From the NCBI RefSeq assembly GCF_016591975.1, contig NZ_AP024169.1:1350001-1414000 (forward strand): a stretch of 64,000 nt of DNA, read 5' to 3'. Source of the DNA: Anaeromicropila herbilytica (GTDB lineage: Bacteria > Bacillota > Clostridia > Lachnospirales > Lachnospiraceae). Both the position numbers and the translations under genes were made by a program. Every line of letters begins with the position of its first letter. Within the stretch, counting starts at the first letter, position 1. The notes beneath the pieces were generated by a model. That model searched no databases, was not told the DNA's origin, and was given only the letters and a program-made list of their open reading frames with translations. Positions 30,225-39,540 of the stretch are shown in pieces.

Positions 30225-30767
30225 ATGTTAACAAAACCAGCAATTCTTTTACTAGGAATGATACTGGAATCACCAAAAGGAGCATATGAGATTACAAAAA
30301 AATTAGAGCAGATGCAAGTAAGATGGTGGTTAAAAATATCGGACGCTACTGTTTATAGTACAATTCATATGTTAGTAAAAAAGAATTATATCGAGGGACG
30401 AATAGAGAAAAATGGGAATATGCCAGAAAGAACGGTTTACTCAATAACGGATGAAGGGAGAGTTGTTTTAATAAAGACGATTCGAGAGTTATTTGTATGC
30501 ATGGATTTTGATACGACTGTATTCTCCGTAGTAGCTAGTTATGCCTATCTTATTCCCAGAGAAGAAATGAGAGAACTACTTCAAAAAAGATTACAGATAT
30601 TAGAGGAATATAAGAGTGGAATTCATAATCAAATTCTAAGTGTTGAGAAGATATCACTGCCATGTATTGTTGGGTCTAATATACAAAGAATGGAAGATAT
30701 TGTGGATGCAGAAATCTTAAGTGCTAATAGGATGATTTCTGAGATAGGAGAGATCAATGAAAAATAA
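30225..30767 (+). CDS. PadR-family transcriptional regulator
   Basis: A 180-aa regulator. The winged helix spans residues 1-85 (MLTKPAILLLGMILESPKGAYEITKKL, DATVYSTIHMLVKKNYIEG, ERTVYSITDEGR), and the C-terminal helical part is the dimerisation region. I chose ATG 30225 because GGAAGGAGAG precedes it; 19 upstream open codons overlap the operator palindromes. Its end overlaps the next gene by 11 bases. PadR proteins usually repress their own operon and respond to small molecules. Confidence 0.85.
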   Translation: MLTKPAILLLGMILESPKGAYEITKKLEQMQVRWWLKISDATVYSTIHMLVKKNYIEGRIEKNGNMPERTVYSITDEGRVVLIKTIRELFVCMDFDTTVFSVVASYAYLIPREEMRELLQKRLQILEEYKSGIHNQILSVEKISLPCIVGSNIQRMEDIVDAEILSANRMISEIGEINEK

Positions 30768-31413
30768 TAAATGGTTTCTATTTGTAGTAGTAATTAGTCT
30801 GACAGATTGTATATTACCATTTTTTCTTGCACTCTTTTATCTTGGTTATAATTATATGAATATGGTATTAAGTGCGTTAGGAAGTGAAGATTCACCAGTT
30901 AGAGCTATATATAACATTTGGATGCTTTGTCTTGGTGTATCATTTATCTTTATTGGGTTACACGTTTACAGAAGTTATGAGAGTGTGGCAAAGTATAGTA
31001 GAACATGTTTACTTCTCATTACGTTAGGATATGCAGTGTTTGATTGTATCAATTCAGGCTTCTTCTCGATTGGTGATTCAAAGAATATGGTGACCATACC
31101 ACAGATGATTCATGGGTATGGTTCAGTAATTGGATGTACGTTATTTACATTTTCAGGTCTGATCGCAGCAGTCATGCTATGGAAATCCTATCGTAACGCA
31201 GCGTTACTTCTTTTACTAGATTTTATAGTGTGTTTGCTAGCCTTTACAATATTCGTAGCTAGTGAAAACATAGGTGCAGATAGTAATGGAATAGTAAAAA
31301 TAATGACTTATGAAGGACTATGGCAAAGAATATCGTTTCTATTTATGTATGTTCCTCATATTGTTTTATGTATGATTACATTAAGAAAAAAAGTTAACTT
31401 AGGAGGTAAATAA
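30757..31413 (+). CDS. Polytopic membrane protein, PadR operon
   Basis: A 218-aa protein with about six membrane segments (WFLFVVVISLTDCILPFFLALFY, MLCLGVSFIFIGLHV, TCLLLITLGYAVF, and others). I recognise no family, though the size and layout recall DUF998-like or permease-like proteins. It starts inside the PadR gene, so it is translationally coupled and most likely PadR-controlled. Function unknown. Confidence 0.72.
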   Translation: MKNNKWFLFVVVISLTDCILPFFLALFYLGYNYMNMVLSALGSEDSPVRAIYNIWMLCLGVSFIFIGLHVYRSYESVAKYSRTCLLLITLGYAVFDCINSGFFSIGDSKNMVTIPQMIHGYGSVIGCTLFTFSGLIAAVMLWKSYRNAALLLLLDFIVCLLAFTIFVASENIGADSNGIVKIMTYEGLWQRISFLFMYVPHIVLCMITLRKKVNLGGK

Positions 31414-31416
31414 GTT

Positions 31417-31884
31417 ATGCCACAGATGAATAAAGGTGGAAAATATATTTTTGGAAAATCAATAATAAAACAAGATAATAGCATACAATTTCCTACACAA
31501 GCAATTGTTGAGTATGATATTAAATCAGAAGGATATATTTATCTTATGACGGGAAGTAAAGCTACAGGTGGATTTTGTGTGATGAGAAAAGGCTTGTTAT
31601 ATCCGTCAAAGCTTGGACACATACTTACAGATAATAAAGGGTTATGTGATTATAGTATCCCAATGGGAGAGTTCATACCTTATAAGGGAAGAAGTTACTG
31701 TTGGATAACCATTGATGATAGTGGAAGGATTCAATTGACCGATGAAATGATGCATATTCTTAATTTAGAGAATGGGATGGAACTCTTGTCTATAAGGAGC
31801 AGTGATATTGCATTTACTATGGGAGCGGAAGGGCCATTATTGGAGAAAGCAAAACAATTCTCGGGTGAGATAGAAGTCTATTAA
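31417..31884 (+). CDS. Unknown protein with AbrB-like beta hairpins
   Basis: A 155-aa soluble protein, 3 bases after the previous gene and with AGGAGG at its start, so it is the third gene of the PadR operon. Two segments (IIKQDNSIQFPTQAIVEYDI near 16, DDSGRIQLTDEMMHILNLENG near 101) resemble the swapped-hairpin fold of AbrB/SpoVT proteins, but this is judged by eye and not secure. No Cys cluster, no membrane segment. Confidence 0.6.
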   Translation: MPQMNKGGKYIFGKSIIKQDNSIQFPTQAIVEYDIKSEGYIYLMTGSKATGGFCVMRKGLLYPSKLGHILTDNKGLCDYSIPMGEFIPYKGRSYCWITIDDSGRIQLTDEMMHILNLENGMELLSIRSSDIAFTMGAEGPLLEKAKQFSGEIEVY

Positions 31885-31904
31885 TGAACTGAAAGAAAGA
31901 TAAG

Positions 31905-31944
31905 GAATATCAATATAATTAGTCGAGGTTTCGATATTCTTTTT
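31905..31944 (+). terminator. Possible terminator after PadR operon
   Basis: GAATATC (31905-31911) pairs with GATATTC (31933-31939) around a 21-base loop, followed by five T. The stem is short, so this is tentative. Confidence 0.4.
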
Positions 31945-31969
31945 CTTTCGAGTTTAATGAATTGTAATC

Positions 31970-31999
31970 ATTGACTTTTAGTCAATCAAAAACTATAAT
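31970..31999 (+). promoter_or_regulatory. Promoter and operator of TetR gene
   Basis: TTGACT (31971-31976) and TATAAT (31994-31999) are 17 bases apart. The perfect inverted repeat ATTGACTTTTAGTCAAT (31970-31986) covers the -35 box. The TetR-type protein encoded 20 bases downstream probably represses itself here. Confidence 0.75.
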
Positions 32000-32018
32000 G
32001 TGTAACAGGAGGTGTCTT

Positions 32019-32582
32019 ATGAGAATATCAAAGGAACCAGAAGTGCGTAAACGTGAAATTGCAGATACTGCAATGAGAATCTTTGCGGAAAAAGGTTATG
32101 AAGCAACTTCAATGAAAGATATTGCAAAAGCAGTTAATGTTGTTCCTGGACTTTGCTATAATTATTTCAAATCGAAGTATGAATTGTATGAATATGCAAC
32201 GAACTTATACGCTGAGGAGTGCATCAAACCTTTAGTAGAAATATTACAGAATAATGAGGAAACATTGGAGATATACTTAGAAAAATTATCTAATGAGTTT
32301 ATTAAAAATGTAGGTAAAGAAAAGTATCATGATTTTTTTCATAAGGAAGGAAATCAGTTATTTCACAAACAATTAGAAATCATAATGAATGATAAACTAC
32401 AGCCGTATATTGAAACTTTTATTGTGAAATTAAATCAGAAGGGAATTTTACAGGCAGATGATCCAACTACAATATCTAAATTTATTGTATATGGTCAATC
32501 ACCCATCATTAATGATGATTCTTTAACATCAGAAGAAAAAGTAGACAAAGTGATATCAATTATCAAATTATTATTAAAGTAA
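32019..32582 (+). CDS. TetR-family regulator
   Basis: A 187-aa regulator. The helix-turn-helix is in IADTAMRIFAEKGYEATSMK, DIAKAVNVVPGLCYNYFKSK (residues 14-53); the rest is a helical ligand-binding domain. I chose ATG 32019 because of AGGAGGTG just before it. The palindrome on the -35 box suggests self-repression. The next gene is a short-chain dehydrogenase 125 bases on, a probable target. A hairpin TACCTCGG/CCGAGGTA (32585-32607) lies right after the stop. Confidence 0.85.
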   Translation: MRISKEPEVRKREIADTAMRIFAEKGYEATSMKDIAKAVNVVPGLCYNYFKSKYELYEYATNLYAEECIKPLVEILQNNEETLEIYLEKLSNEFIKNVGKEKYHDFFHKEGNQLFHKQLEIIMNDKLQPYIETFIVKLNQKGILQADDPTTISKFIVYGQSPIINDDSLTSEEKVDKVISIIKLLLK

Positions 32583-32707
32583 AATACCTCGGTGAATAGC
32601 CGAGGTAAAAATATAATCTATGAATGAATAAGTGTCAATGAAAGTCATTCAACTGAATAGAGTTATATATTAAAACCAATCTATAATTAAAAGTTAGGAG
32701 ACAAACA

Positions 32708-33502
32708 ATGAAGAAAGTAGCGTTAATTACAGGAGCAACAAGTGGACTAGGATTGGCATATGCAAAGGAATATGCGAAAAAGGGATATAATCTAATCATT
32801 ACAGGAAGAAGAGAAGATAAGATTAAAGAAAATGGTAAAAAAATAGAAGAAAGGTATCATGTTACGGTTAAAGTAGTAATTGTAGATTTAGCATATAAAA
32901 AGGGGGTAGATATTCTTCTTAATGAAATGAAAGAGGATGAAATTGAAGTATTGATCAACAATGCAGGGTTTGGATTGAAGCCAGTATTTTCAAATACAAC
33001 AAAAGAAGATATTGACCGTATTATGTATTTACAGATGAATGCTGTAGTGATATTAACTAGGAATATATTAAATCAAATGTTAGTTAGAAATAGAGGTACG
33101 ATTATTAATATATCTTCGGACGGAGCATTTGCAGTAATGCCTAGAAATGTACTATATTCATCAACAAAATTATTTATTCTTAATTTTACCGAAGGACTCT
33201 ATCTGGAGCTTATTGATACAAATATAAAAGTTCAGGTGGTATGTCCTGGTTTTATAGATTCTGATTTTCATCAAAGTGCAGGAATGAATGTAGTGAAGAA
33301 GAAAAAGGGATTTATGAAATTTGTTGCACCAGAAAAAATTGTTGAAATGGCTATGAAAGATATGAAGAAGGGGAAAATTATAAGTGTACCAGGTGTGAAT
33401 ACAAAGATTGTTTGTTGGATTGCAAAGTTCCTACCAAGAAAATTATTTTATAAATTTGTAATTCGTTTTACAAAAAAGCGATTAAAAAAACTAAATCGAT
33501 AA
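32708..33502 (+). CDS. Short-chain dehydrogenase/reductase
   Basis: A 264-aa NAD(P)-dependent oxidoreductase. The cofactor motif is TGATSGLG (residues 8-15), followed by the NNAG segment (INNAGFG), the catalytic Ser in NISSDGA and the Tyr-x3-Lys in YSSTK. The basic RRE after the second strand (TGRREDK) suggests NADP preference. It resembles the classical SDR of the DltE/YqjQ group. A paired TetR gene is upstream. The substrate is unknown. Confidence 0.9.
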   Translation: MKKVALITGATSGLGLAYAKEYAKKGYNLIITGRREDKIKENGKKIEERYHVTVKVVIVDLAYKKGVDILLNEMKEDEIEVLINNAGFGLKPVFSNTTKEDIDRIMYLQMNAVVILTRNILNQMLVRNRGTIINISSDGAFAVMPRNVLYSSTKLFILNFTEGLYLELIDTNIKVQVVCPGFIDSDFHQSAGMNVVKKKKGFMKFVAPEKIVEMAMKDMKKGKIISVPGVNTKIVCWIAKFLPRKLFYKFVIRFTKKRLKKLNR

Positions 33503-33505
33503 TTT

Positions 33506-33544
33506 AACGTTTGTGATTTTACCTTTGTATGCAAGTAAAATCAC
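33506..33544 (+). repeat. Dispersed hairpin repeat, copy 3
   Basis: AACGTTT (33506-33512) leads into a perfect 10-bp stem GTGATTTTAC / GTAAAATCAC (33513-33522, 33535-33544) around the 12-base loop CTTTGTATGCAA. It starts 4 bases after the SDR stop codon. The stem differs from copy 2 by one compensatory pair. Confidence 0.75.
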
Positions 33545-33614
33545 TGCACTATCTTATTGAAAATACCATGTGGTAATTTTTGGTCACATATTATATAATA
33601 TCACTAATATGATT

Positions 33615-33638
33615 GCGTGCGAACTACTCGCACGCTTT
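33615..33638 (+). promoter_or_regulatory. GC-rich hairpin upstream of lhr
   Basis: Perfect 8-bp stem GCGTGCGA / TCGCACGC with loop ACTAC, then TTT, about 20 bases before the lhr ribosome site. It is the only GC-rich tract in the leader. It may be a weak terminator of the upstream unit or an attenuator of lhr. Confidence 0.5.
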
Positions 33639-33669
33639 AAATTTACCGTATGAAAATAGGAGGAACCTT

Positions 33670-36600
33670 ATGTCATCCAATTCGCTAGATCTATTTCATC
33701 CCCATACTGCAGCGTGGTTTCAAAGAACCCTTGGTACACCTACGAAAGTACAAGAGGAAGCATGGCCTGCAATAGCATCAGGATGTGATACATTAGTATC
33801 CGCTCCGACTGGTACTGGTAAGACATTATCCGCTTTTCTAGTATTTATTGATCGGTTAAAGGAAGAAGCTCGTCGAGGTACCTTAACTAATGAACTCCAT
33901 CTAATCTATATCTCTCCACTCAAATCTTTAGCAGGAGATATCCGTGAGAATCTAAACCGCCCCATTCATGGTATTCTAGAGGAAGAATATAAAGAGGATT
34001 CTAAGTCGAACTCAACCCCTTTTGATCTTAATATTGCAATCAGAACAGGCGATACCACTCAGAATGATCGAAGAAAGATGATTAAGAAGCCACCTCATAT
34101 CTTGATCACAACGCCAGAATCTCTATATCTAATGTTAACGAGTAAATCAGGAAAATCCATTCTTCATACTGCCAAAGCCATTATTATTGATGAACTTCAT
34201 GCGATGATTGATTCTAAGCGAGGAAGTCATCTTATGCTCTCCATTGCTAGATTAGATAAGTTATGTGGAAAACCATTACAGCGGATTGGTCTCTCAGCAA
34301 CCATTGAGCCTTTGGAAGTAGCCGCAGAGTATTTATCTCCAGATCAAGTAACGATAGTTGCTCCAAAGATGGAGAAAAAAGTAGAATTCAATATTACCAG
34401 CCCACTTACTGATTATCACGTACTACAGAAAGATTCTATCTGGCAGGAGATTGCAAGTGCAATCTATGAACAATGTAGAAAAGCCAAAAGTGTCATAGCT
34501 TTTGTGGAAGGACGTACTCCAGCAGAGAAACTTGCTTTCTATGTAAATGGTCTTGCAGGGGAAGGATATGCAAGAACGCATCATGGTAGCTTATCGAAGG
34601 AACAACGTCTAGAAGTGGAACAGGATTTAAGAGATGGTAACTTACATCTATTATGTGCAACGTCTTCTATGGAACTTGGAATTGATGTTGGTGATATTGA
34701 TCAGGTAATTCAGATTGGTTGTCCTAGAACAATATCAAGTACAATGCAAAGACTTGGTCGTGCGGGGCATAATCCAGGTCGAACTAGCGTGATGTATATG
34801 TATCCGAGGTTTGCATCGGAGGGACTCTACTGCGGGTTAACAGCAAAGGTAGCGAAAGATGGTGGCGTTGAGTATTCTGCTCCACCAAGATTATGTCTTG
34901 ATATCTTAGCACAACACCTTGTCTCTATGGCAGGAGGAGAAGGTTATTCTGTTGATGAAGTGATGGAACTATTAAAGAGAGCTTATCCATTTCGAGAGGT
35001 AACCAAAGAAGATGTGAAAGACGTACTTTGCATGTTAGCTGGAGACTATGAACATGAGCGTGACCTCCCAGTTCGTCCTCGAATTCTCTATGACCGTATT
35101 CATGAATATGTCGAGGGGGATGCCTATAGTAGGATACTTGCAATCTCAGCTGGTGGTACGATACCTGATAAGGGAATGTATGCTGCTAAGACAGAAAGTG
35201 GTGTAAAGCTTGGAGAGTTAGAAGAAGAGTTTGTATTCGAGGCGAGAATAGGTGATAAATTTCTACTTGGAAGCTTTGCTTGGCAGATTGCTAAAATACA
35301 AAAAGATTGTGTTATCGTAAGGCCTACGAATACGATAGGTGCAAAACCTCCTTTTTGGAAAGGTGAGATAAAGGGAAGAAGGGTTAAGACAGGGAAAGCA
35401 TTTGGTGCAATTCTTCGTGAGTTAGGTGATGCTTATGAGAAGAATCAACTACTAGAAGAACTAGAGCAGTTGGGTCTTGATGAAAGTACAGCAAAGAGAG
35501 CAGAAGACTATCTAAAGCGTCAGATAGAAGCGACGAACGTCTTACCTGATGATCGAACCATACTACTAGAGCATTTTAAAGATGATACTGGAAATAATCA
35601 GATGATGGTGCATTCTGTCTATGGAAGGCAGATTAATATGCCACTCGCGATTCTAACCAAAGAAATTGCGAAGAAGATTACGCAATCGGATATTAATTAT
35701 GTAGAGGACGATGATGGTTTTCTACTATTTCCTTATGGTGAGGGTGAGATACCAGAAGGATTACTATATAAGATTCAACCAGAACAAGTAAAAGGAATAC
35801 TGGAAGCAGTTCTTCCAGCAACGCCAATCTTCAACATGACATTTCGTTATAATGCAGGACATGCTCTTATGATGGGAGTTCGAAGATCAGGACGTCAACC
35901 ACTTTGGGTACAGCGTATGCGAAGTGCCGAGATGCTTGATTCTGTAGTAAGGTATGGGAGGCATCCATTAATTCGTGAGACAAAGAGAGAATGTCTCGAG
36001 GACTACTGGGATCTAAAAGGGCTTGAAGATATATTATATGGAATTCAATCAGGCAGCATACAAGTACGAGAAATGTATCTAGATATTCCATCTCCAATGT
36101 CCTTACCACTTCGTCAGCAAACAGAAGCTTCTATGATGTATGATTATACTCCAACACCTATAGGAGTTCACTTGGCTACTGGCGATGCATTAGAGCAGAC
36201 CTTAGAAGAATCTGAGAAGATTGAACCAGAGAGAGAGCACCTTGAGCGGGTATCAGAACGAGGACGAATGCCAGAAGATGAGAAACAGCTCCACTCTCTT
36301 CTTATGATTGAGGGAGACCTAATAGCTGGAGAACTAGATGTTCCGATTGAATGGCTAGAGATATTAGTTAGAAGAGGACAAGCAAAATATATTGAGCCAG
36401 GTCTATGGATTGCAGCAGAGCAGGAAGACGAGTATAGGGTGGCTTGTGAGGAGAGCACCTTACAGATGGAAGAGAGAATGCATATAGTGCGAAGACTTCT
36501 AAGGTACCGTGGAGCACATACAATAAGCCAAATTACAGAGCGTTATTTATGGCCTGAAGAAGCTGTGGCTGAAGTTCTAGAAGGATTATGTGGTTCTGGA

Positions 36601-37959
36601 AGTGTTGTAAGCAAAAATGGAACGAGTAAGCTAGGTAAACAAAGCAGTGATGATTCAGCAGAAAATGAGACTATCTTCTATCACGCCAAACTCTATGAAA
36701 GAGCAAGAGAAGCCACAATAAGGAGTAGAAGAAATGAAGTAAAGACCCAACCAGCTAAAGCATATGCCTCCTTATTAGCAAGTCGGATGGTAAGGAATGC
36801 ACCACCAACGGAGCAACTAGAGTCTACTCTTAATTTGATGTCTGATCAACCTTATGCGATAGCTTTGTGGGAAAGTGCACTATTACCAGGGCGTGTTAGT
36901 GGTTATAGAGAACAACTTCTGGATACATTGTTATCGAAAGGCAATCTATTCTGGAGAGTGAATGGAGATTCCGAGTTATCCTTTCATAGAGCAGAAGATA
37001 TTGACTGGGATGCAGATCTATCGAGTAGATTAGAGCAGTTAGAAGGAAATGAAAAGATAATATATGAAGCTTTATTAAAGCGAGGCGCAAGCTTTATGCA
37101 AAGATTAGGTTCTTTGCTAGAGGGAGAATCACCTTATGATACCTTACTAAGTCTTGCCTCCAAAGGTCTAATCTGTGCGGATAGCTATGTACCAGTGAGA
37201 CAACTACAAAATATAGATAAATTAAATAAAGGAACAGCAAAGCAGCGAGCAAGTGCACGTGTCATGGCTTTAACTGCAGGAAGATGGGAAGTATCACGCC
37301 CTTTGATTGAACTTACAACGGAAGAAAAATTAGAACGAATATTTGAACGAGTAATTATACTATGTCGTGAGACCATTAATGGAGTATTTGGAGTACAAGG
37401 AATCTCATGGCAAGAAGCGCTTGAGACCTTGCGAATCTGGGAATACACAGGTCGTGTAAGAAGAGGATATTTTATTGAAGGTCTATCAGGAATTCAATTT
37501 ATACGAGAAAAGGACTTTGCTGGTACTATGTTAGAATTATCCATGCCAAGAAATCAGATTGTCTGGTTATCTGCTGTTGATTCAGCTCAACAATGGGGAA
37601 AGAGTATACCCCATATGGAGAATCGATCATTTCTTAATGTGTTAGGAACGGTTGTGGCGTTAAAAGAAGGGCTTCCCATAGTTGTATTTGAGAGACAGGG
37701 GAAAATTCTTCGATTGATGCAAGGGGATATGAATCAAGGGGAAAAAACAGATGAGAAGAAAGGAACAAGCTTAGGTGAGTTAAGTGAGAATGAGCTTATT
37801 GAGTTAATAAGGTTATTTGCAAGCGATTTCAATAGAAAGAAGATATATGCGCAAGTTAAGAGAATTGTGGTCAAGGAATATCCGAAGGAAGCAGTAGAAG
37901 CACTGGAACAAGCTGGATTTAAAAAAGAAATGATGGATTATGTATTGTATCGGAATTAG
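33670..37959 (+). CDS. lhr: Lhr-type large DNA helicase
   Basis: A 1429-aa superfamily 2 helicase, the long Lhr type (about 1400-1500 aa), which unwinds DNA or DNA-RNA hybrids during repair. Motif I is SAPTGTGKTLSAF (near residue 42), motif Ia YISPLKSLAGDI, motif Ib ITTPESLYLML, motif II IIIDELHAM, motif III GLSATIEPL, motif V ATSSMELGIDVGDI, motif VI QRLGRAGH. The long C-terminal part holds winged-helix and Lhr-CTD regions. I chose ATG 33670 (after AGGAGG); 19 upstream codons overlap a hairpin. Monocistronic. Long Lhr is less usual in Firmicutes. Confidence 0.92.
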   Translation: MSSNSLDLFHPHTAAWFQRTLGTPTKVQEEAWPAIASGCDTLVSAPTGTGKTLSAFLVFIDRLKEEARRGTLTNELHLIYISPLKSLAGDIRENLNRPIHGILEEEYKEDSKSNSTPFDLNIAIRTGDTTQNDRRKMIKKPPHILITTPESLYLMLTSKSGKSILHTAKAIIIDELHAMIDSKRGSHLMLSIARLDKLCGKPLQRIGLSATIEPLEVAAEYLSPDQVTIVAPKMEKKVEFNITSPLTDYHVLQKDSIWQEIASAIYEQCRKAKSVIAFVEGRTPAEKLAFYVNGLAGEGYARTHHGSLSKEQRLEVEQDLRDGNLHLLCATSSMELGIDVGDIDQVIQIGCPRTISSTMQRLGRAGHNPGRTSVMYMYPRFASEGLYCGLTAKVAKDGGVEYSAPPRLCLDILAQHLVSMAGGEGYSVDEVMELLKRAYPFREVTKEDVKDVLCMLAGDYEHERDLPVRPRILYDRIHEYVEGDAYSRILAISAGGTIPDKGMYAAKTESGVKLGELEEEFVFEARIGDKFLLGSFAWQIAKIQKDCVIVRPTNTIGAKPPFWKGEIKGRRVKTGKAFGAILRELGDAYEKNQLLEELEQLGLDESTAKRAEDYLKRQIEATNVLPDDRTILLEHFKDDTGNNQMMVHSVYGRQINMPLAILTKEIAKKITQSDINYVEDDDGFLLFPYGEGEIPEGLLYKIQPEQVKGILEAVLPATPIFNMTFRYNAGHALMMGVRRSGRQPLWVQRMRSAEMLDSVVRYGRHPLIRETKRECLEDYWDLKGLEDILYGIQSGSIQVREMYLDIPSPMSLPLRQQTEASMMYDYTPTPIGVHLATGDALEQTLEESEKIEPEREHLERVSERGRMPEDEKQLHSLLMIEGDLIAGELDVPIEWLEILVRRGQAKYIEPGLWIAAEQEDEYRVACEESTLQMEERMHIVRRLLRYRGAHTISQITERYLWPEEAVAEVLEGLCGSGSVVSKNGTSKLGKQSSDDSAENETIFYHAKLYERAREATIRSRRNEVKTQPAKAYASLLASRMVRNAPPTEQLESTLNLMSDQPYAIALWESALLPGRVSGYREQLLDTLLSKGNLFWRVNGDSELSFHRAEDIDWDADLSSRLEQLEGNEKIIYEALLKRGASFMQRLGSLLEGESPYDTLLSLASKGLICADSYVPVRQLQNIDKLNKGTAKQRASARVMALTAGRWEVSRPLIELTTEEKLERIFERVIILCRETINGVFGVQGISWQEALETLRIWEYTGRVRRGYFIEGLSGIQFIREKDFAGTMLELSMPRNQIVWLSAVDSAQQWGKSIPHMENRSFLNVLGTVVALKEGLPIVVFERQGKILRLMQGDMNQGEKTDEKKGTSLGELSENELIELIRLFASDFNRKKIYAQVKRIVVKEYPKEAVEALEQAGFKKEMMDYVLYRN

Positions 37960-38040
37960 TGATATTTGCGATACAAAAGTATCAGATACATTAGGAATAT
38001 AAGAATGATTTTTATGGAGTAGTTGGATTAGATTAACTTT

Positions 38041-38094
38041 ATTGGAATGTTATTGGAATTCCATTGAAATAGTATTGAAACTCTATTGAAATTC
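38041..38094 (+). repeat. Five 11-bp-phased repeats
   Basis: The octamer ATTGRAAY occurs at 38041, 38052, 38063, 38074 and 38085, an exact 11-base step, so each lies on nearly the same face of the DNA helix. It sits between the lhr stop and the HAD gene. It may be a protein-binding array, or a slipped-strand product. Confidence 0.7.
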
Positions 38095-38218
38095 ATTCTT
38101 TTATTCTCGAAAGTATTAATCTACTGATTAAGGAGAATCTATTAATATTGTGATAAATTATTTGAAAGGAATGTAAGTACAGTATTAATATGAAACAACA
38201 AAAGAAGGAGAAGGTTAA

Positions 38219-39055
38219 ATGGGAAAAATCATATTTTTAGATGTAGATGGGACTTTAGTTGATTATGAGAATCGTCTTCCAGAGAGTGCTGTTGATGCTA
38301 TTCGTAAGGCAAGAGCTGCTGGTCATCGTGTTTATATATGTACAGGACGTAGTAAAGCAGAAGTGTATCAGAACCTGTGGGATATTGGATTGGATGGAAT
38401 GATTGGAGGCAATGGTAGTTATGTTGAAGAACATGATCAAGTAGTAATGCATCAGTTGATTACGAAGGAGCAGTGTCGTAAAGTTGTTGATTGGTTACAA
38501 GGTCGAGGTTTGGAATTCTATCTAGAGAGTAATGAGGGTTTATTTGCAAGTGAGAGATTTGAAGAACGTGGTGACGTTACAATAAAAGAATATACCAAGC
38601 AAAAAGGAAAGCCAGATGCAGAACATATGACGATTCGTAAAGCCTTTCCAGAGATGATATTTGGTGGGGAGTTATACCGTGATGATGTGAATAAAATCAG
38701 TTTTATCCTAGACAATTATGGGGATTATCTTGATGCAAAAGATGCCTTTCCAGACCTACATGCAGGTACATGGGGCGGAAGAGGGGAAGAAACTCTATTT
38801 GGAGATCTTGGAGTAAAAGATATTCATAAAGGAAATGCAATTGAACAGCTACTTAATTATCTTCATGCAGACCTTGCTGATACGATTGCATTCGGAGATG
38901 CGAAAGTTGATATACCAATGCTTGAATACTGCGCTTATGGTGTAGCTATGGGAAATGGTGGGCCAGAGATTAAAAAAATGGCTGACTATATTACGGATGA
39001 TGTGGAAGAGGATGGATTGTATCATGCGTTTCGTTATTTGGGGTTGATTGAGTAG
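38219..39055 (+). CDS. Cof-type HAD phosphatase
   Basis: A 278-aa haloacid-dehalogenase phosphatase, usually acting on sugar phosphates, nucleotides or flavin phosphates. Motif I FLDVDGTLVD carries the nucleophile Asp (residues 8 and 10), motif II YICTGRS, and motif III/IV IAFGDAKVDIPMLEY. The C2-type cap spans about 90-190. The end, GVAMGNGGPEIKKMADYITDD, is Cof-like. AAGGAGAAGG precedes the ATG. No substrate is apparent. Confidence 0.9.
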   Translation: MGKIIFLDVDGTLVDYENRLPESAVDAIRKARAAGHRVYICTGRSKAEVYQNLWDIGLDGMIGGNGSYVEEHDQVVMHQLITKEQCRKVVDWLQGRGLEFYLESNEGLFASERFEERGDVTIKEYTKQKGKPDAEHMTIRKAFPEMIFGGELYRDDVNKISFILDNYGDYLDAKDAFPDLHAGTWGGRGEETLFGDLGVKDIHKGNAIEQLLNYLHADLADTIAFGDAKVDIPMLEYCAYGVAMGNGGPEIKKMADYITDDVEEDGLYHAFRYLGLIE

Positions 39056-39127
39056 GGGAAAATAAGAATATCATAAGCGGAGGGGGGTCGCTAGAGTGAT
39101 TGGATATAATTCATATGGAGGAAATCT

Positions 39128-39457
39128 ATGATAATCAAATGTGTTATTGAAATAGTATTATTAATCTATGTTATGCTATCTATACTTGCGTATGTATTAA
39201 GTAAAGATATTGAGAAGACAAAGGTGAAAAGTATAGTTTATTTGTTAGTGGGAGTATTGGAAGTACTTACGATTGGAATGTTTAATAGTGTATATAGCAT
39301 GATTCCTTTAGCGGGTGTTTTACTTATTTTGTGGTCTTGTGCAGTACATAATGGATATAAGTTATACGGAAAACCAAATTGGAAGCATCATATTATCAGA
39401 GCTAGTGTTAGTGTCGGAATGTATTTATTATATGTAATAGTGTGGGCTTCATTTTAA
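39128..39457 (+). CDS. Small membrane protein
   Basis: A 109-aa protein with three or four membrane segments (IEIVLLIYVMLSILAYVL, IVYLLVGVLEVLTIGMF, IPLAGVLLILWSCAV, VGMYLLYVIVWASF). ATGGAGGAA precedes the ATG, 72 bases after the HAD gene, so the two may share a transcript. No family recognised. Confidence 0.65.
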   Translation: MIIKCVIEIVLLIYVMLSILAYVLSKDIEKTKVKSIVYLLVGVLEVLTIGMFNSVYSMIPLAGVLLILWSCAVHNGYKLYGKPNWKHHIIRASVSVGMYLLYVIVWASF

Positions 39458-39540
39458 GTTGAATGTTTGAAAATAGTTGAGTAAGAGAGCTGAGTTGAAG
39501 TAATAGACATAAATTGTGAAAACTGACTTGGAGGAATATG

